Origin: Dokdonia sp. 4H-3-7-5
GTDB taxonomy: Bacteria > Bacteroidota > Bacteroidia > Flavobacteriales > Flavobacteriaceae
Direction of reading: 5' to 3'
NCBI RefSeq assembly: GCF_000212355.1
Contig: NC_015496.1
Span: 2,636,001-2,700,000, forward strand
Length of the DNA: 64,000 nt
This document shows, one piece after another, positions 24,691-33,279 of this stretch (the stretch's first letter is position 1; each line of letters opens with the position of its first letter). A program made the position numbers and the translations under genes. Under the pieces are notes generated by a model. It was not told the origin of the DNA, searched no databases, and saw only the letters and a list, made by a program, of their open reading frames with translations.

Positions 24691-25344
24691 ATGAGAATAT
24701 TATTAGTGTGTGTGAGTATATGTATAATAAGTCTGTTGCAAAGTTGTAACAGCTCAGAGCTTATTGAAAATTGGAAAAATCCAGATATCGATGTTTTTCA
24801 AGCAGAGAAAGTGCTTGTACTTGCAATGACCAGCGATGTAAAAAACCGAAAACTGTTTGAAAAACGATTAGTAGATCTTCTTAAAGATAAAGGAGTTAAC
24901 GCGGTAGGAAGCGATGCTTTTTTTAATCCAGAATTTACCTCTAGACCGCGCACAGAAGAAGAGTTAGGAGATCTTGAGAGAGCTATGCTCTCAGAAGGAT
25001 TTGACGCAATTTTAGTTTCAAAAGTGCTAGGGGCAGAGGATAAGGTGACGCTAGTACAATCTTATCGTAACTGGGATAAAAGTGTAAATGGTTTTGAAGA
25101 TGATTATTATGCACATCAAGGAATTTATGTGGAGGATGAAGAGATGCAAAAGTATACAGTCTATCATGCAGAGAGTGCACTGTACTGCATCTGCCCGACC
25201 AAGGAGCGTGAGATTATCTGGAAAGGATCTATAGATGTTACAGAGCCAGATAATGATCGTAAGGCGATTAAAGATTATATAAGCATGTTAGTATGGGCGC
25301 TTGAAGAGCAAGAATTATTAATAATAGGACCTGTCGATTATTAA
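24691..25344 (+). CDS. Lipoprotein, DUF4136-like
   Basis: The lipobox LLQSC places the lipid-modified Cys at about residue 19. The body has alternating strands and helices (KVLVLAMTSDVKNRKLFEKRLVDLLKDKGVNAVGSDAFF, EGFDAILVSKVLGAED, EREIIWKGSIDV) resembling DUF4136 or LPS-assembly-type periplasmic lipoproteins. The function is unknown. It pairs with the upstream helical protein and is followed by a strong hairpin. Confidence 0.65.
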   Translation: MRILLVCVSICIISLLQSCNSSELIENWKNPDIDVFQAEKVLVLAMTSDVKNRKLFEKRLVDLLKDKGVNAVGSDAFFNPEFTSRPRTEEELGDLERAMLSEGFDAILVSKVLGAEDKVTLVQSYRNWDKSVNGFEDDYYAHQGIYVEDEEMQKYTVYHAESALYCICPTKEREIIWKGSIDVTEPDNDRKAIKDYISMLVWALEEQELLIIGPVDY

Positions 25345-25358
25345 GCGTATAATTTATA

Positions 25359-25409
25359 ACGCTAGCAACCTGCGATTTTAGTACCACGAGTTGCTAGCGT
25401 AATTTTTAT
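25359..25409. terminator. Bidirectional terminator hairpin
   Basis: An 11-bp stem (ACGCTAGCAAC / GTTGCTAGCGT) with a 20-nt loop and AT-rich flanks on both sides, between convergent genes. Confidence 0.75.
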
Positions 25410-25423
25410 AAAACTTTTAAACT

Positions 25424-25633
25424 TTAAGAACGTCCTCGGTGTGGGAAGTCCTCATACCTATCCTCAAAAGTTTTATCAGTAACATAGTTGTCCTTAAGAA
25501 CTTTGTAAACCATTACCACCACAGATGCTTGACCTAGCATGGTAATATAAAATATCCAGTTAAAAGCTAGATTCATTGTTGCAAAAATGGTGACTGTAAT
25601 CAAAAGTAGGGTTGTGATCGCTACCCAGTGCAT
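25424..25633 (-). CDS. Small two-helix membrane protein, 69 aa
   Basis: Two hydrophobic segments (about residues 3-22 and 27-45) and a charged tail (KDNYVTDKTFEDRYEDFPHRGRS), so both ends probably face the same side. A -7 element (TATCTTTA, minus strand 25671-25664) lies 24 nt before the likely transcript's ATG region, which supports expression. The family is unknown. It is adjacent to the CBS and cbb3-related genes, but no operator was found. Confidence 0.6.
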   Translation of the reverse strand: MHWVAITTLLLITVTIFATMNLAFNWIFYITMLGQASVVVMVYKVLKDNYVTDKTFEDRYEDFPHRGRS

Positions 25634-25761
25634 TGCTGTAATTTTCGTAGTTATCTTTTCTACTAAAGATAATAATTTTTGTAACTATTTAAAAGTGAGC
25701 ACAGAAAAAGAGGATAATCGCACACAGCAATATCCTCTTTATGATTTTATAGAGCTATGTT

Positions 25762-26181
25762 CTAATATTGATCTAGTAAATAATTTATTAAGTCTGTAGT
25801 GGTAACAATCCCTACTAGTGTATTGTTTTGTAGTACTGGGAGTGCGTGAAACTCTTTGCTAGCAAGAATTTGTGCCACTTCCTTTACGGTTGTATCTGTG
25901 GTTACGGTCACAAGTTTTTTTGCCATTACTTGCTCGATGGTAAACATATTATAGACGATGGTATCTACATCTTGCTCATCTTCATCTATTGCATCTGCAA
26001 AGCTTATTCTCAATAGATCTGTATAGCTCAAGATACCTATAATATTATTACCGTCTACTACAGGAATATGTCTTATACTATGATTTTTAAAAAGTTGCTC
26101 GGCATGCTCTAATGAGTCAGTTTTATGTAGTGTGACCATATTTGAGGTCATTATGCTAGAAACGGGCGTTCTCTTTTTCAT
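25762..26181 (-). CDS. Protein of two CBS domains
   Basis: A 139-residue Bateman module: first CBS MTSNMVTLHKTDSLEHAEQLFKNHSIRHIPVVDGNNIIGILSYTDLL, second CBS VMAKKLVTVTTDTTVKEVAQILASKEFHALPVLQNNTLVGIVTTTDLI. Such stand-alone modules bind adenine nucleotides and regulate partners. It has a regulon operator with perfect spacing and is divergent from ccoI, hinting at an energy-state sensor in the same programme. Confidence 0.9.
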   Translation of the reverse strand: MKKRTPVSSIMTSNMVTLHKTDSLEHAEQLFKNHSIRHIPVVDGNNIIGILSYTDLLRISFADAIDEDEQDVDTIVYNMFTIEQVMAKKLVTVTTDTTVKEVAQILASKEFHALPVLQNNTLVGIVTTTDLINYLLDQY

Positions 26182-26234
26182 CTTTTAGGTTTTAATGATT
26201 TCTCAAAAGTAGCTGATGGCTTGCTTGAAAAAGA

Positions 26235-26246
26235 TGATATAAATCA
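26235..26246 (-). promoter_or_regulatory. CRP/FNR-type operator, TGA-N6-TCA
   Basis: Minus strand TGA-TTTATA-TCA, starting 35 nt before the -7 element TACTTTTG (26211-26204) of the CBS gene. Confidence 0.82.
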
Positions 26247-26322
26247 GCTTTTGGGATGACTTCTTGAGTACTCATTAATAGCTCGAAAATTGCCCAATTA
26301 ATTTATAAAAATCTTCTAAAAA

Positions 26323-26334
26323 TGATATTTGTCA
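26323..26334 (+). promoter_or_regulatory. CRP/FNR-type operator, TGA-N6-TCA
   Basis: TGA-TATTTG-TCA, starting 35 nt before the -7-like CAAATTTG (26358-26365) of ccoI. Confidence 0.8.
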
Positions 26335-26410
26335 TAATTTAAAAACCAACATAATCTCAAATTTGCCATAGGTATAATGGACTTTTTAAAAGTCTGAGCA
26401 AATTAGAATT

Positions 26411-28831
26411 ATGGATAATTGTTTCCATTGTGGTGATCCCTGTACAACAGTGATACACCATCAAGAAAAATCGTTTTGTTGTCACGGTTGTAAGACGGTG
26501 TATGATATCTTGAGCGATAACGATATGTCGTATTACTACGACCTTGAGAATACACCAGGTACGTCTCCGCTACTTCAAGAAGGTAAGTTTGACTTTTTAG
26601 AAAATGAACAAGTAGTTGCCAAACTTTTAGAGTTTGATGAGCAAGGAACACAAGTTGTATCCTTATTAATCCCTACCATACACTGTAGCTCTTGCATCTG
26701 GGTGCTAGAAAATCTTAACAAATTGAATCCTGCGGTCAAAACCGCGCAAGTAGATTTTCCTAAGAAAACCATAAGAATCACTTATACATCTAAGGAGTTG
26801 TCACTACAAGATCTGGTTATCCTTCTAGCAAGGATAGGCTACGAACCTTACATTTCGTTAGATGATACCACAAAGAAGAAAAAGGCGGTAGACAGGAACT
26901 TGACGTATAAGCTAGGTGTGGCTGGGTTTGCTTTTGGAAATATTATGTTTTTATCATTTCCTGAGTATTTTGAGGTAAGTGAGTTTTGGTTAGATAAGTA
27001 TAAATATGTCTTTAGAGGGTTAATGCTTTTGTTTGCCATTCCGGTAGCCTTTTACTCAGGACGTGACTATTTTATCTCTGCCTACAAAGGATTGCGGTCT
27101 AATATCCTCAATATAGACGTGCCTATCGCCATTGGTATTTCTGTACTATTTATAAGATCTACCGTTGAGGTTTTGATGGATTGGGGTTCGGGATTTTTTG
27201 ATAGTATGGTGGGACTTGTATTCTTCTTGTTGCTGGGTAAATTCTTTCAGCAAAAGACCTACGCGTACCTCTCTTTTGAGCGTGACTATAAGTCTTACTT
27301 TCCTATTGCTGTAACACGATTATATAGGGATGATAACGCTTTCGCGAAAGCGCAACCTTCAAGAAAAGAAGAGCAAACACAAGTATACGACCTTAAGAAA
27401 GGCGACCGAATTTTAATACGCAACAGTGAGTTATTGCCTGTAGATGGCGTTTTGATTAACGGAAATGCACTCATAGATTACAGCTTTGTTACAGGAGAAG
27501 CCGAGCCTGTAGCCAAAAAATCTGGTGATCAGTTATTTGCTGGTGGAAGACAGCAAGCGGGATCCATAGAAGTAGAAGTACTGAAGCCAGTGGCGCAAAG
27601 TTACCTCACACAATTATGGTCTAACGAAATATTCTCAAAAGGCAGACAGACCGTTTTTGAAACCCTTACAGATAGTATAAGTAGACGTTTTACGGTGAGT
27701 TTACTCATTATTGCTGCGATTGCAACGGCTTACTGGTTATTTATAGACATATCAAAAGCACTTCAAGTATTTACGGCAGTTCTCATTGTGGCATGCCCTT
27801 GTGCTATCGCGCTAGCAGCACCATTTACATTAGGAAATATACTACGCATTTTTGGGAGACATAAACTGTATCTAAAAAACAGCGGCGTTATTGAGCAGCT
27901 TGCTCATATTGATACCATTGTCTTTGATAAAACAGGAACACTTACTACGAGTGCAAAAAGTGTAATCACTTATGAGGGAGTGGCGCTTACACCAGAAGAG
28001 GAATCACTATTAACAAGCACGCTGAGAGCTTCAAACCATCCCTTGAGTAGATCTCTTTATGATTTACTAGAATCTCACGATATAAAAACACTAGACTCCT
28101 TTACAGAAGAAGTAGGACAAGGAATCATAGGAACACATAATAATCATACGATTAAAGTAGGTTCTTATGGATTTGTGGCAACTGCACAAACAACTTCTCC
28201 AGCAGCCGGTGCCGAACGTACTGCTGTGCACATAAGTACAGATAATGAGTATAAAGGTTGCTACATCTTTTACAATGAATATAGAGAAGGTGTGCAATCG
28301 CTTTTTAGTGAATTAAAAAATAACTATGAGATTATCATACTTTCTGGTGATAATGATGGAGAGCGTACTTTTTTATCACAGATATTACCAGATAATGCAA
28401 CGCTACTTTTCAATCAGAAACCTGGAGATAAATTAGACTTTATAAAAAACTTACAAGAGCAAGGTAAGAATGTACTCATGGTGGGAGATGGGCTTAATGA
28501 CGCTGGTGCGCTAGCGCAGAGTCATGTGGGTATTTCTATCTCAGAGAATGTAAATGTTTTCTCACCAGCTTGTGATGGGATTCTAGACGCATCGAGATTT
28601 ACAGACATAGCAACTTTTTTAAGGCTCTCACACAAGGGAGTGAGCATCATTAAGTATGCTTTTATATTCTCATTATTCTATAATCTTATAGGATTGGGGT
28701 TTGCCGTTACGGGCAATCTTGCTCCTGTTGTTGCTGCTATTTTAATGCCGCTTAGCTCTATAAGTATCGTCTTATTTACAACGATTGCCACCCATTTTAT
28801 GGGAGGAAATCTCACTTCAAAAAAACTATAA
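26411..28831 (+). CDS. ccoI: CcoI/FixI-type copper-transporting P1B ATPase
   Basis: The 806-residue ATPase delivers copper for cbb3 oxidase assembly. The N-terminus has a Cys cluster (CFHCGDPC, FCCHGCKTVY) and an HMA-like domain with HCSSC (about residue 90). Eight membrane segments follow, with the CPC metal site in VACPCAIALAAP, the phosphorylation site DKTGTLT, and GDGLNDAGAL. The Cys-rich front and the location beside cco genes favour CcoI over CopA. It contains an in-frame palindrome (NAFAKAQ) and has a regulon operator. Confidence 0.93.
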   Translation: MDNCFHCGDPCTTVIHHQEKSFCCHGCKTVYDILSDNDMSYYYDLENTPGTSPLLQEGKFDFLENEQVVAKLLEFDEQGTQVVSLLIPTIHCSSCIWVLENLNKLNPAVKTAQVDFPKKTIRITYTSKELSLQDLVILLARIGYEPYISLDDTTKKKKAVDRNLTYKLGVAGFAFGNIMFLSFPEYFEVSEFWLDKYKYVFRGLMLLFAIPVAFYSGRDYFISAYKGLRSNILNIDVPIAIGISVLFIRSTVEVLMDWGSGFFDSMVGLVFFLLLGKFFQQKTYAYLSFERDYKSYFPIAVTRLYRDDNAFAKAQPSRKEEQTQVYDLKKGDRILIRNSELLPVDGVLINGNALIDYSFVTGEAEPVAKKSGDQLFAGGRQQAGSIEVEVLKPVAQSYLTQLWSNEIFSKGRQTVFETLTDSISRRFTVSLLIIAAIATAYWLFIDISKALQVFTAVLIVACPCAIALAAPFTLGNILRIFGRHKLYLKNSGVIEQLAHIDTIVFDKTGTLTTSAKSVITYEGVALTPEEESLLTSTLRASNHPLSRSLYDLLESHDIKTLDSFTEEVGQGIIGTHNNHTIKVGSYGFVATAQTTSPAAGAERTAVHISTDNEYKGCYIFYNEYREGVQSLFSELKNNYEIIILSGDNDGERTFLSQILPDNATLLFNQKPGDKLDFIKNLQEQGKNVLMVGDGLNDAGALAQSHVGISISENVNVFSPACDGILDASRFTDIATFLRLSHKGVSIIKYAFIFSLFYNLIGLGFAVTGNLAPVVAAILMPLSSISIVLFTTIATHFMGGNLTSKKL
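27337..27352. repeat. Dispersed palindrome (coding, AFAKA frame)
   Basis: CGCTTTCGCGAAAGCG in ccoI, read NAFAKAQ, in a loop between membrane segments and the actuator domain. Confidence 0.9.
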
Positions 28832-28832
28832 T

Positions 28833-29222
28833 ATGAACAGTATTATTAATCTACAAAGTACACCTCAACTGGCTCAAGTAGCTTTTAAAAAAGCATCTTA
28901 TACGGAGCGTGATCTTATAGGTCTCTTTCATAAGTCTGCACATAAAGGCGCAGATGAAACGGTTTTTAATAGTTGGGTGAGAGACACCGAGAAGCGAATT
29001 TACAGCTTGCAAAGCGGCTTATATGGGCGGTCTTCTGTGTGCAGTACAGTGAGCTTGAGTATTGCATCTATGCTCAACATGTATGTAAATGCGATTACTC
29101 GTTTTGAGCAGCAGTTTATGATGAGTTGTCCTTGTGCTACAAATGGAGCAGGACCTATACTCAACAGGCTTAAAAAAGTATCACAAAGTGCGCAAGTAGC
29201 GCTTTTGTATGTGGAAGTATAA
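28833..29222 (+). CDS. Hypothetical protein coupled to ccoI, 129 aa
   Basis: The ATG at 28833 is one base after the ccoI stop codon and fits better than an upstream in-frame ATG inside ccoI. The protein is soluble and helical, with a SCPCATNGAGPILNRL segment (two Cys) near the C-terminus and no signal peptide. I do not recognise it. Coupling to ccoI suggests a role in copper handling or oxidase assembly, which is inference. Confidence 0.7.
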   Translation: MNSIINLQSTPQLAQVAFKKASYTERDLIGLFHKSAHKGADETVFNSWVRDTEKRIYSLQSGLYGRSSVCSTVSLSIASMLNMYVNAITRFEQQFMMSCPCATNGAGPILNRLKKVSQSAQVALLYVEV

Positions 29223-29298
29223 GTGCCGCTAGCATTATGACTAGTCTATGTTTTAAGAGATAATCTTACGTGCAAAAAGATAAGCTTTAAGGAAAGCA

Positions 29299-29312
29299 TT
29301 TTTCGCGAAAGC
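29299..29312. repeat. Dispersed palindrome, partial copy
   Basis: TTTTTCGCGAAAGC, intergenic between the ccoI unit and ccoS. Confidence 0.6.
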
Positions 29313-29337
29313 AAATCCAAAACTATTTATCTAAAAC

Positions 29338-29349
29338 TGACAATTGTCA
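29338..29349 (+). promoter_or_regulatory. CRP/FNR-type operator, TGA-N6-TCA
   Basis: TGA-CAATTG-TCA, starting 35 nt before the -7 element TAATTTTA (29373-29380). Drives the cbb3 oxidase operon. Confidence 0.85.
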
Positions 29350-29399
29350 TAATTCAAAAACAACTTCAATCTTAATTTTACACCATAATTCAGGTAGGT

Positions 29400-29606
29400 A
29401 TGAGTATTATTTATATGCTTCTCGCAATCAGCGTTGTTGTTGCTCTCGTCTTTTTTGTCGCATTTATTGTGTCTGTAAAGAAGGGACAATATGATGACAC
29501 CTATACGCCATCTGTGCGTATGCTTTTTGATGACGAGTTAGTAAAAGAAAAAAGTGCTCCTACAACGCCTGATATTATTGAAAAATCCATCCAAATAAAA
29601 GAGTAA
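29400..29606 (+). CDS. ccoS: cbb3 oxidase maturation protein CcoS
   Basis: A 68-residue protein with one N-terminal membrane helix (IYMLLAISVVVALVFFVAFIVSV) and the CcoS signature VKKGQYDDTYTPSVRMLFDDE. CcoS is needed for cofactor insertion into cbb3 oxidase. It is first in the operon, 13 nt after the predicted transcript start and 11 nt before ccoNO. Confidence 0.92.
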   Translation: MSIIYMLLAISVVVALVFFVAFIVSVKKGQYDDTYTPSVRMLFDDELVKEKSAPTTPDIIEKSIQIKE

Positions 29607-29617
29607 CTAATCAAACT

Positions 29618-31822
29618 ATGGAAGTACAACAATTCTATTACGATAACAAGATCGTACGAAAATTTATAGTGGCTACAATGTTCTGGGGCATCGTAGGGAT
29701 GAGCATAGGGCTACTTCTAGCCTTTATGTTTTTATTCCCTAATGTAACAGACGGCATCTCGTGGTTGAGTTTTGGGCGTTTACGTCCGTTACACACTAAT
29801 GCAGTAATATTTGCCTTTGTAGGTAATGCTATTTTTGCAGGTGTATATTATTCTTCACAGCGTTTGCTTAAAGCTCGTATGTGGAAAGACTGGCTTAGTA
29901 ATGTAAACTTCTGGGGATGGCAAGCCATCATTGTAGGGGCAGCAATTACACTTCCGCTAGGGTTTACTACATCAAAGGAGTATGCAGAGCTGGAGTGGCC
30001 ATTTGATATTGCGATTGCTCTTATATGGGTAGCTTTTGGAGCCAATTTGATAGGTACTATCCTTAAAAGAAGACAGCGTCACTTGTATGTTGCTATATGG
30101 TTTTACTTAGCAACCTTTGTTACCGTTGCAGTACTGCATATTGTAAATAGTATGGAGCTTCCAGTAAGTGCTCTTAAGAGTTACTCTATGTATGCTGGAG
30201 TGCAAGATGCACTGGTACAGTGGTGGTATGGACACAATGCGGTTGCATTTTTCTTAACTACGCCTTTCTTAGGGTTGATGTATTACTTTGTACCTAAGGC
30301 AGCAAACAGACCTGTGTATTCTTATAGGCTTTCTATTGTACACTTCTGGTCACTTATATTTATCTATATCTGGGCGGGTCCTCACCACTTATTATATTCT
30401 GCATTGCCAGACTGGGCACAGAATCTTGGTGTTGCATTCTCCATCATGCTTCTTGCTCCATCATGGGGAGGAATGATAAACGGACTACTTACACTACGTG
30501 GAGCGTGGGATAAAGTACGCACAGATCCTGTTCTTAAATTTATGGTTGTTGCGATTACTGGTTATGGTATGGCAACCTTTGAAGGGCCTATGCTCTCGCT
30601 CAAAAATGTAAATGCGATCGCTCACTTTAGTGATTGGATTATTGCTCACGTACACGTAGGTGCACTTGCTTGGAATGGTTTCTTCACATTTGGTATGGTG
30701 TACTGGATGGTTCCAAAATTATTTAAGACAAAATTATGGTCTACTAAGTTAGCCAACTTCCACTTCTGGATAGGAACGTTAGGTATTATACTATATGCAT
30801 TACCTATGTATGTTGCTGGTTTTGTACAAGCCTTTATGTGGAAACAATTTAATCCAGATGGAACGCTTACCTACGGTAACTTCTTAGAAACAGTAAGTGA
30901 GATTATCCCTATGTACTGGATGCGTGCTATAGGTGGTAGTATGTTTATTGTAGGAGCCCTTATAGGTGTTTATAATATGATCATGACTGCTCGTGCAGGT
31001 AGCAACGTTACAGATGAACTTGCAGAGGCTGCTCCTTTACCTAAAGTAACAAAGAAACGTACCTCAAAAGAAGGATACCATACATGGTTAGAAAGACGCC
31101 CGGTAAAGCTTACCATTTTTGCAACTATCGCTATTCTTATTGGAGGTATGGTACAAATTATACCATCACTTATTGTTGATGATTATATCCCAGTGATATC
31201 AAGTGTGAAACCATATTCACCACTAGAGCTACAGGGTAGAGATATTTATATACGTGAAGGGTGTGTAGGGTGTCACTCTCAAATGGTACGACCATTTAGA
31301 AGTGAGGTAGAGCGCTATGGAGAATACTCAAAAGCGGGAGAGTATGTGTATGATCACCCATTCTTATGGGGAAGTAAGCGTACTGGACCAGATCTTATGC
31401 GTGTAGGAGGAAAGTACAGTGATAACTGGCACTTAAATCACTTCTATGATCCACAAAGTACTTCGTCTGGTTCTATAATGCCATCTTATAAATGGTTATT
31501 ACGTAGAGAACTAGATAAAGATCTCACAGAGACAAAAATGGAAGCAATGGTAACCTTAGGAGTACCATACACTCCAGAAGATATTGCAAATGCTCAAGAG
31601 TCTATGACCGCACAAGGAATAGCTATAGAGAAGAACCTCTACTCAGATCCAGACTTTGCAAAAACTCATGAGGCAGATAAAAAGTATGCCGAAGAAAACG
31701 GTGAAGACTTTGTGGAGATGCGTAACCGTGAGGTGGTAGCTCTTATAGCTTACATACAGCGACTAGGAACAGATATTAAAGTTAAAAACGCAGATGGTAC
31801 TACATCCATCTTAAACGACTAG
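29618..31822 (+). CDS. ccoNO: cbb3 cytochrome oxidase, fused subunits I and II
   Basis: The first ~470 residues are the haem-copper subunit CcoN (12 or more membrane helices; His ligands in LRPLHTNAVIF, WWYGHNAVAFF, WAGPHHLLYSA, IIAHVHVGALAWNG). After a linker and one more membrane helix (about 495-515) comes the CcoO domain with a single haem c site, GCVGCHSQ, and the axial Met in SIMPSYKW. The N-O fusion is usual in Bacteroidetes. It is the high-affinity terminal oxidase for low oxygen. Confidence 0.96.
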   Translation: MEVQQFYYDNKIVRKFIVATMFWGIVGMSIGLLLAFMFLFPNVTDGISWLSFGRLRPLHTNAVIFAFVGNAIFAGVYYSSQRLLKARMWKDWLSNVNFWGWQAIIVGAAITLPLGFTTSKEYAELEWPFDIAIALIWVAFGANLIGTILKRRQRHLYVAIWFYLATFVTVAVLHIVNSMELPVSALKSYSMYAGVQDALVQWWYGHNAVAFFLTTPFLGLMYYFVPKAANRPVYSYRLSIVHFWSLIFIYIWAGPHHLLYSALPDWAQNLGVAFSIMLLAPSWGGMINGLLTLRGAWDKVRTDPVLKFMVVAITGYGMATFEGPMLSLKNVNAIAHFSDWIIAHVHVGALAWNGFFTFGMVYWMVPKLFKTKLWSTKLANFHFWIGTLGIILYALPMYVAGFVQAFMWKQFNPDGTLTYGNFLETVSEIIPMYWMRAIGGSMFIVGALIGVYNMIMTARAGSNVTDELAEAAPLPKVTKKRTSKEGYHTWLERRPVKLTIFATIAILIGGMVQIIPSLIVDDYIPVISSVKPYSPLELQGRDIYIREGCVGCHSQMVRPFRSEVERYGEYSKAGEYVYDHPFLWGSKRTGPDLMRVGGKYSDNWHLNHFYDPQSTSSGSIMPSYKWLLRRELDKDLTETKMEAMVTLGVPYTPEDIANAQESMTAQGIAIEKNLYSDPDFAKTHEADKKYAEENGEDFVEMRNREVVALIAYIQRLGTDIKVKNADGTTSILND

Positions 31823-31826
31823 CACC

Positions 31827-32024
31827 ATGTTTAAATTTATAAAAGGAAACTTAGAAAATATAGATGGAGTGGAGATCTATCCTATAGTATCATTACTCAT
31901 ATTTTTCATCTTTTTTGCTGCACTATTCTTTTGGGTATTTACAGCAAAGAAAGCACACATCACAGAGGTAAGTAACATCCCGCTTAATGATGATACACTC
32001 AACGTAAATACTATAGAAGAATGA
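31827..32024 (+). CDS. ccoQ: cbb3 oxidase subunit CcoQ
   Basis: A 65-residue protein with one membrane helix (YPIVSLLIFFIFFAALFFWVFTA) and an acidic C-terminus, placed between ccoNO and ccoP as usual. CcoQ stabilises the complex. Its end overlaps the ccoP start by 4 nt. Confidence 0.88.
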   Translation: MFKFIKGNLENIDGVEIYPIVSLLIFFIFFAALFFWVFTAKKAHITEVSNIPLNDDTLNVNTIEE

Positions 32025-32965
32025 GAACCACAGCATCATTTTTAAGAATACTAGGCTTTTCACTATTAGGATATTTCCTCATAGATTACGTAGGGACTAC
32101 AGGGGAGACTTCTATATTTCTAGAGCAACCGTGGGTCTGGGCTATACTTGGCGTAATCATGCTTTTTTATACAGCAGGAGAAGTGAGCATGGCTGCGCTG
32201 CGCAATGTTCTTTACAAAACGCTTAAGCCACAAGCACAAGCAAAGTTTGATGAGCAAGAAGCACTTGCAGAAGCAAATCAGTTTAAGTGGATTAAAGAGA
32301 AGTATAAAGCATCTCTAGGAAGTAAAGAGATAGCTCAAGAGCATGAGATTATACTAGATCATAACTATGACGGTATACAAGAGCTTGATAATAACTTGCC
32401 ACCATGGTGGGTGTATATGTTCTACGCATCAATAGTCTTTGCAGTAATATACTTAGTGCGTTTTGAAGTACTAGACGACTACAACCAAGCCGAAGAATAT
32501 GAAGTTGCTGTAGCAGAAGCAAAAGCAGAAATAGAAGAATGGAAAAAAACGGCAAAAGATCTTGTCGATGTAAATACGGTAACACTCCTCACAGATGCGA
32601 GTGATATCAATGCTGGTAAAGCCATTTTTACAAATAACTGTATTGCTTGTCATAAAGCAGATGGTGGCGGAGGTATAGGACCTAACCTCACAGACCAGCA
32701 CTGGATTCTGGGTGGAGGAATTAAAAATGTCTTCAAAACTATCTCAGAAGGTGGTCGTGATGGTAAAGGTATGATCTCATGGAAATCAGAACTTAAGGCT
32801 GCAGAGATGGCGCAAGTAGCTAGCTTCGTGTTAAGCTTACAAGGCACCACTCCAGCAGAGCCTAAGGAGTCAGAAGGTGAGTTATGGGTAAATCCAGATG
32901 CCCCTGCTGCTCCTATAAAGGATGTTGTTACAGATAGCACAGTAGTGCAATTAACGAGTAACTAA
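32021..32965 (+). CDS. ccoP: cbb3 oxidase subunit III CcoP, mono-haem form
   Basis: Two membrane segments near the N-terminus, then a CcoP N-terminal-type motif (ILDHNYDGIQELDNNLPPWWVYMFYASIVFAVIYLV), and one cytochrome c domain (NNCIACHKADGGGGIGPNLTD; axial Met in GKGMISW). Only one CxxCH is present, where proteobacterial CcoP has two. It passes electrons to CcoO. Confidence 0.93.
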   Translation: MRTTASFLRILGFSLLGYFLIDYVGTTGETSIFLEQPWVWAILGVIMLFYTAGEVSMAALRNVLYKTLKPQAQAKFDEQEALAEANQFKWIKEKYKASLGSKEIAQEHEIILDHNYDGIQELDNNLPPWWVYMFYASIVFAVIYLVRFEVLDDYNQAEEYEVAVAEAKAEIEEWKKTAKDLVDVNTVTLLTDASDINAGKAIFTNNCIACHKADGGGGIGPNLTDQHWILGGGIKNVFKTISEGGRDGKGMISWKSELKAAEMAQVASFVLSLQGTTPAEPKESEGELWVNPDAPAAPIKDVVTDSTVVQLTSN

Positions 32966-32976
32966 ATATTAAACGG

Positions 32977-33273
32977 ATGATTCAAGATATAGCGATTGTA
33001 TTAAGTTCAAGTACTGCTCCGATAATGAAGCCTTATTACGAAAATGATACGACTAAAATTATAGCAATAGGACTTAAAAAGGATGTGGTGTTAGAAAAAC
33101 ATACAGCACCTAGCAAAGCGCAAATCTTGATCATACAGGGAACGGTCACTTTTAGAACAGCGACCTTCTCAAAATCTATAGACACCTATGAGACTTTTGA
33201 AATACCATTAGAGGTAGAGCATGAGGTCATAGGTGATACAGACTGTATTTTTCTGTTAATCTTATCTAAGTAA
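32977..33273 (+). CDS. Small cupin-like protein
   Basis: A 98-residue single-domain beta-barrel. The pattern KKDVVLEKHTAPSKAQILIIQGTVTF...FEIPLEVEHEVIGDTDCIFLLI resembles a cupin with a degenerate metal site. It lies in the middle of the cco operon, 11 nt after ccoP. The function is unknown. Confidence 0.75.
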   Translation: MIQDIAIVLSSSTAPIMKPYYENDTTKIIAIGLKKDVVLEKHTAPSKAQILIIQGTVTFRTATFSKSIDTYETFEIPLEVEHEVIGDTDCIFLLILSK

Positions 33274-33279
33274 TATATA

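Noticed and set aside
25587-25799. Plus-strand frame opposite the small membrane protein
   Set aside because: It lies over the promoter and gene on the minus strand, and its composition is not protein-like in the second half.
26411-28831. Calling the ATPase CopA (copper export)
   Set aside because: The Cys-rich front end, location next to the cco operon and a matching operator fit CcoI better.
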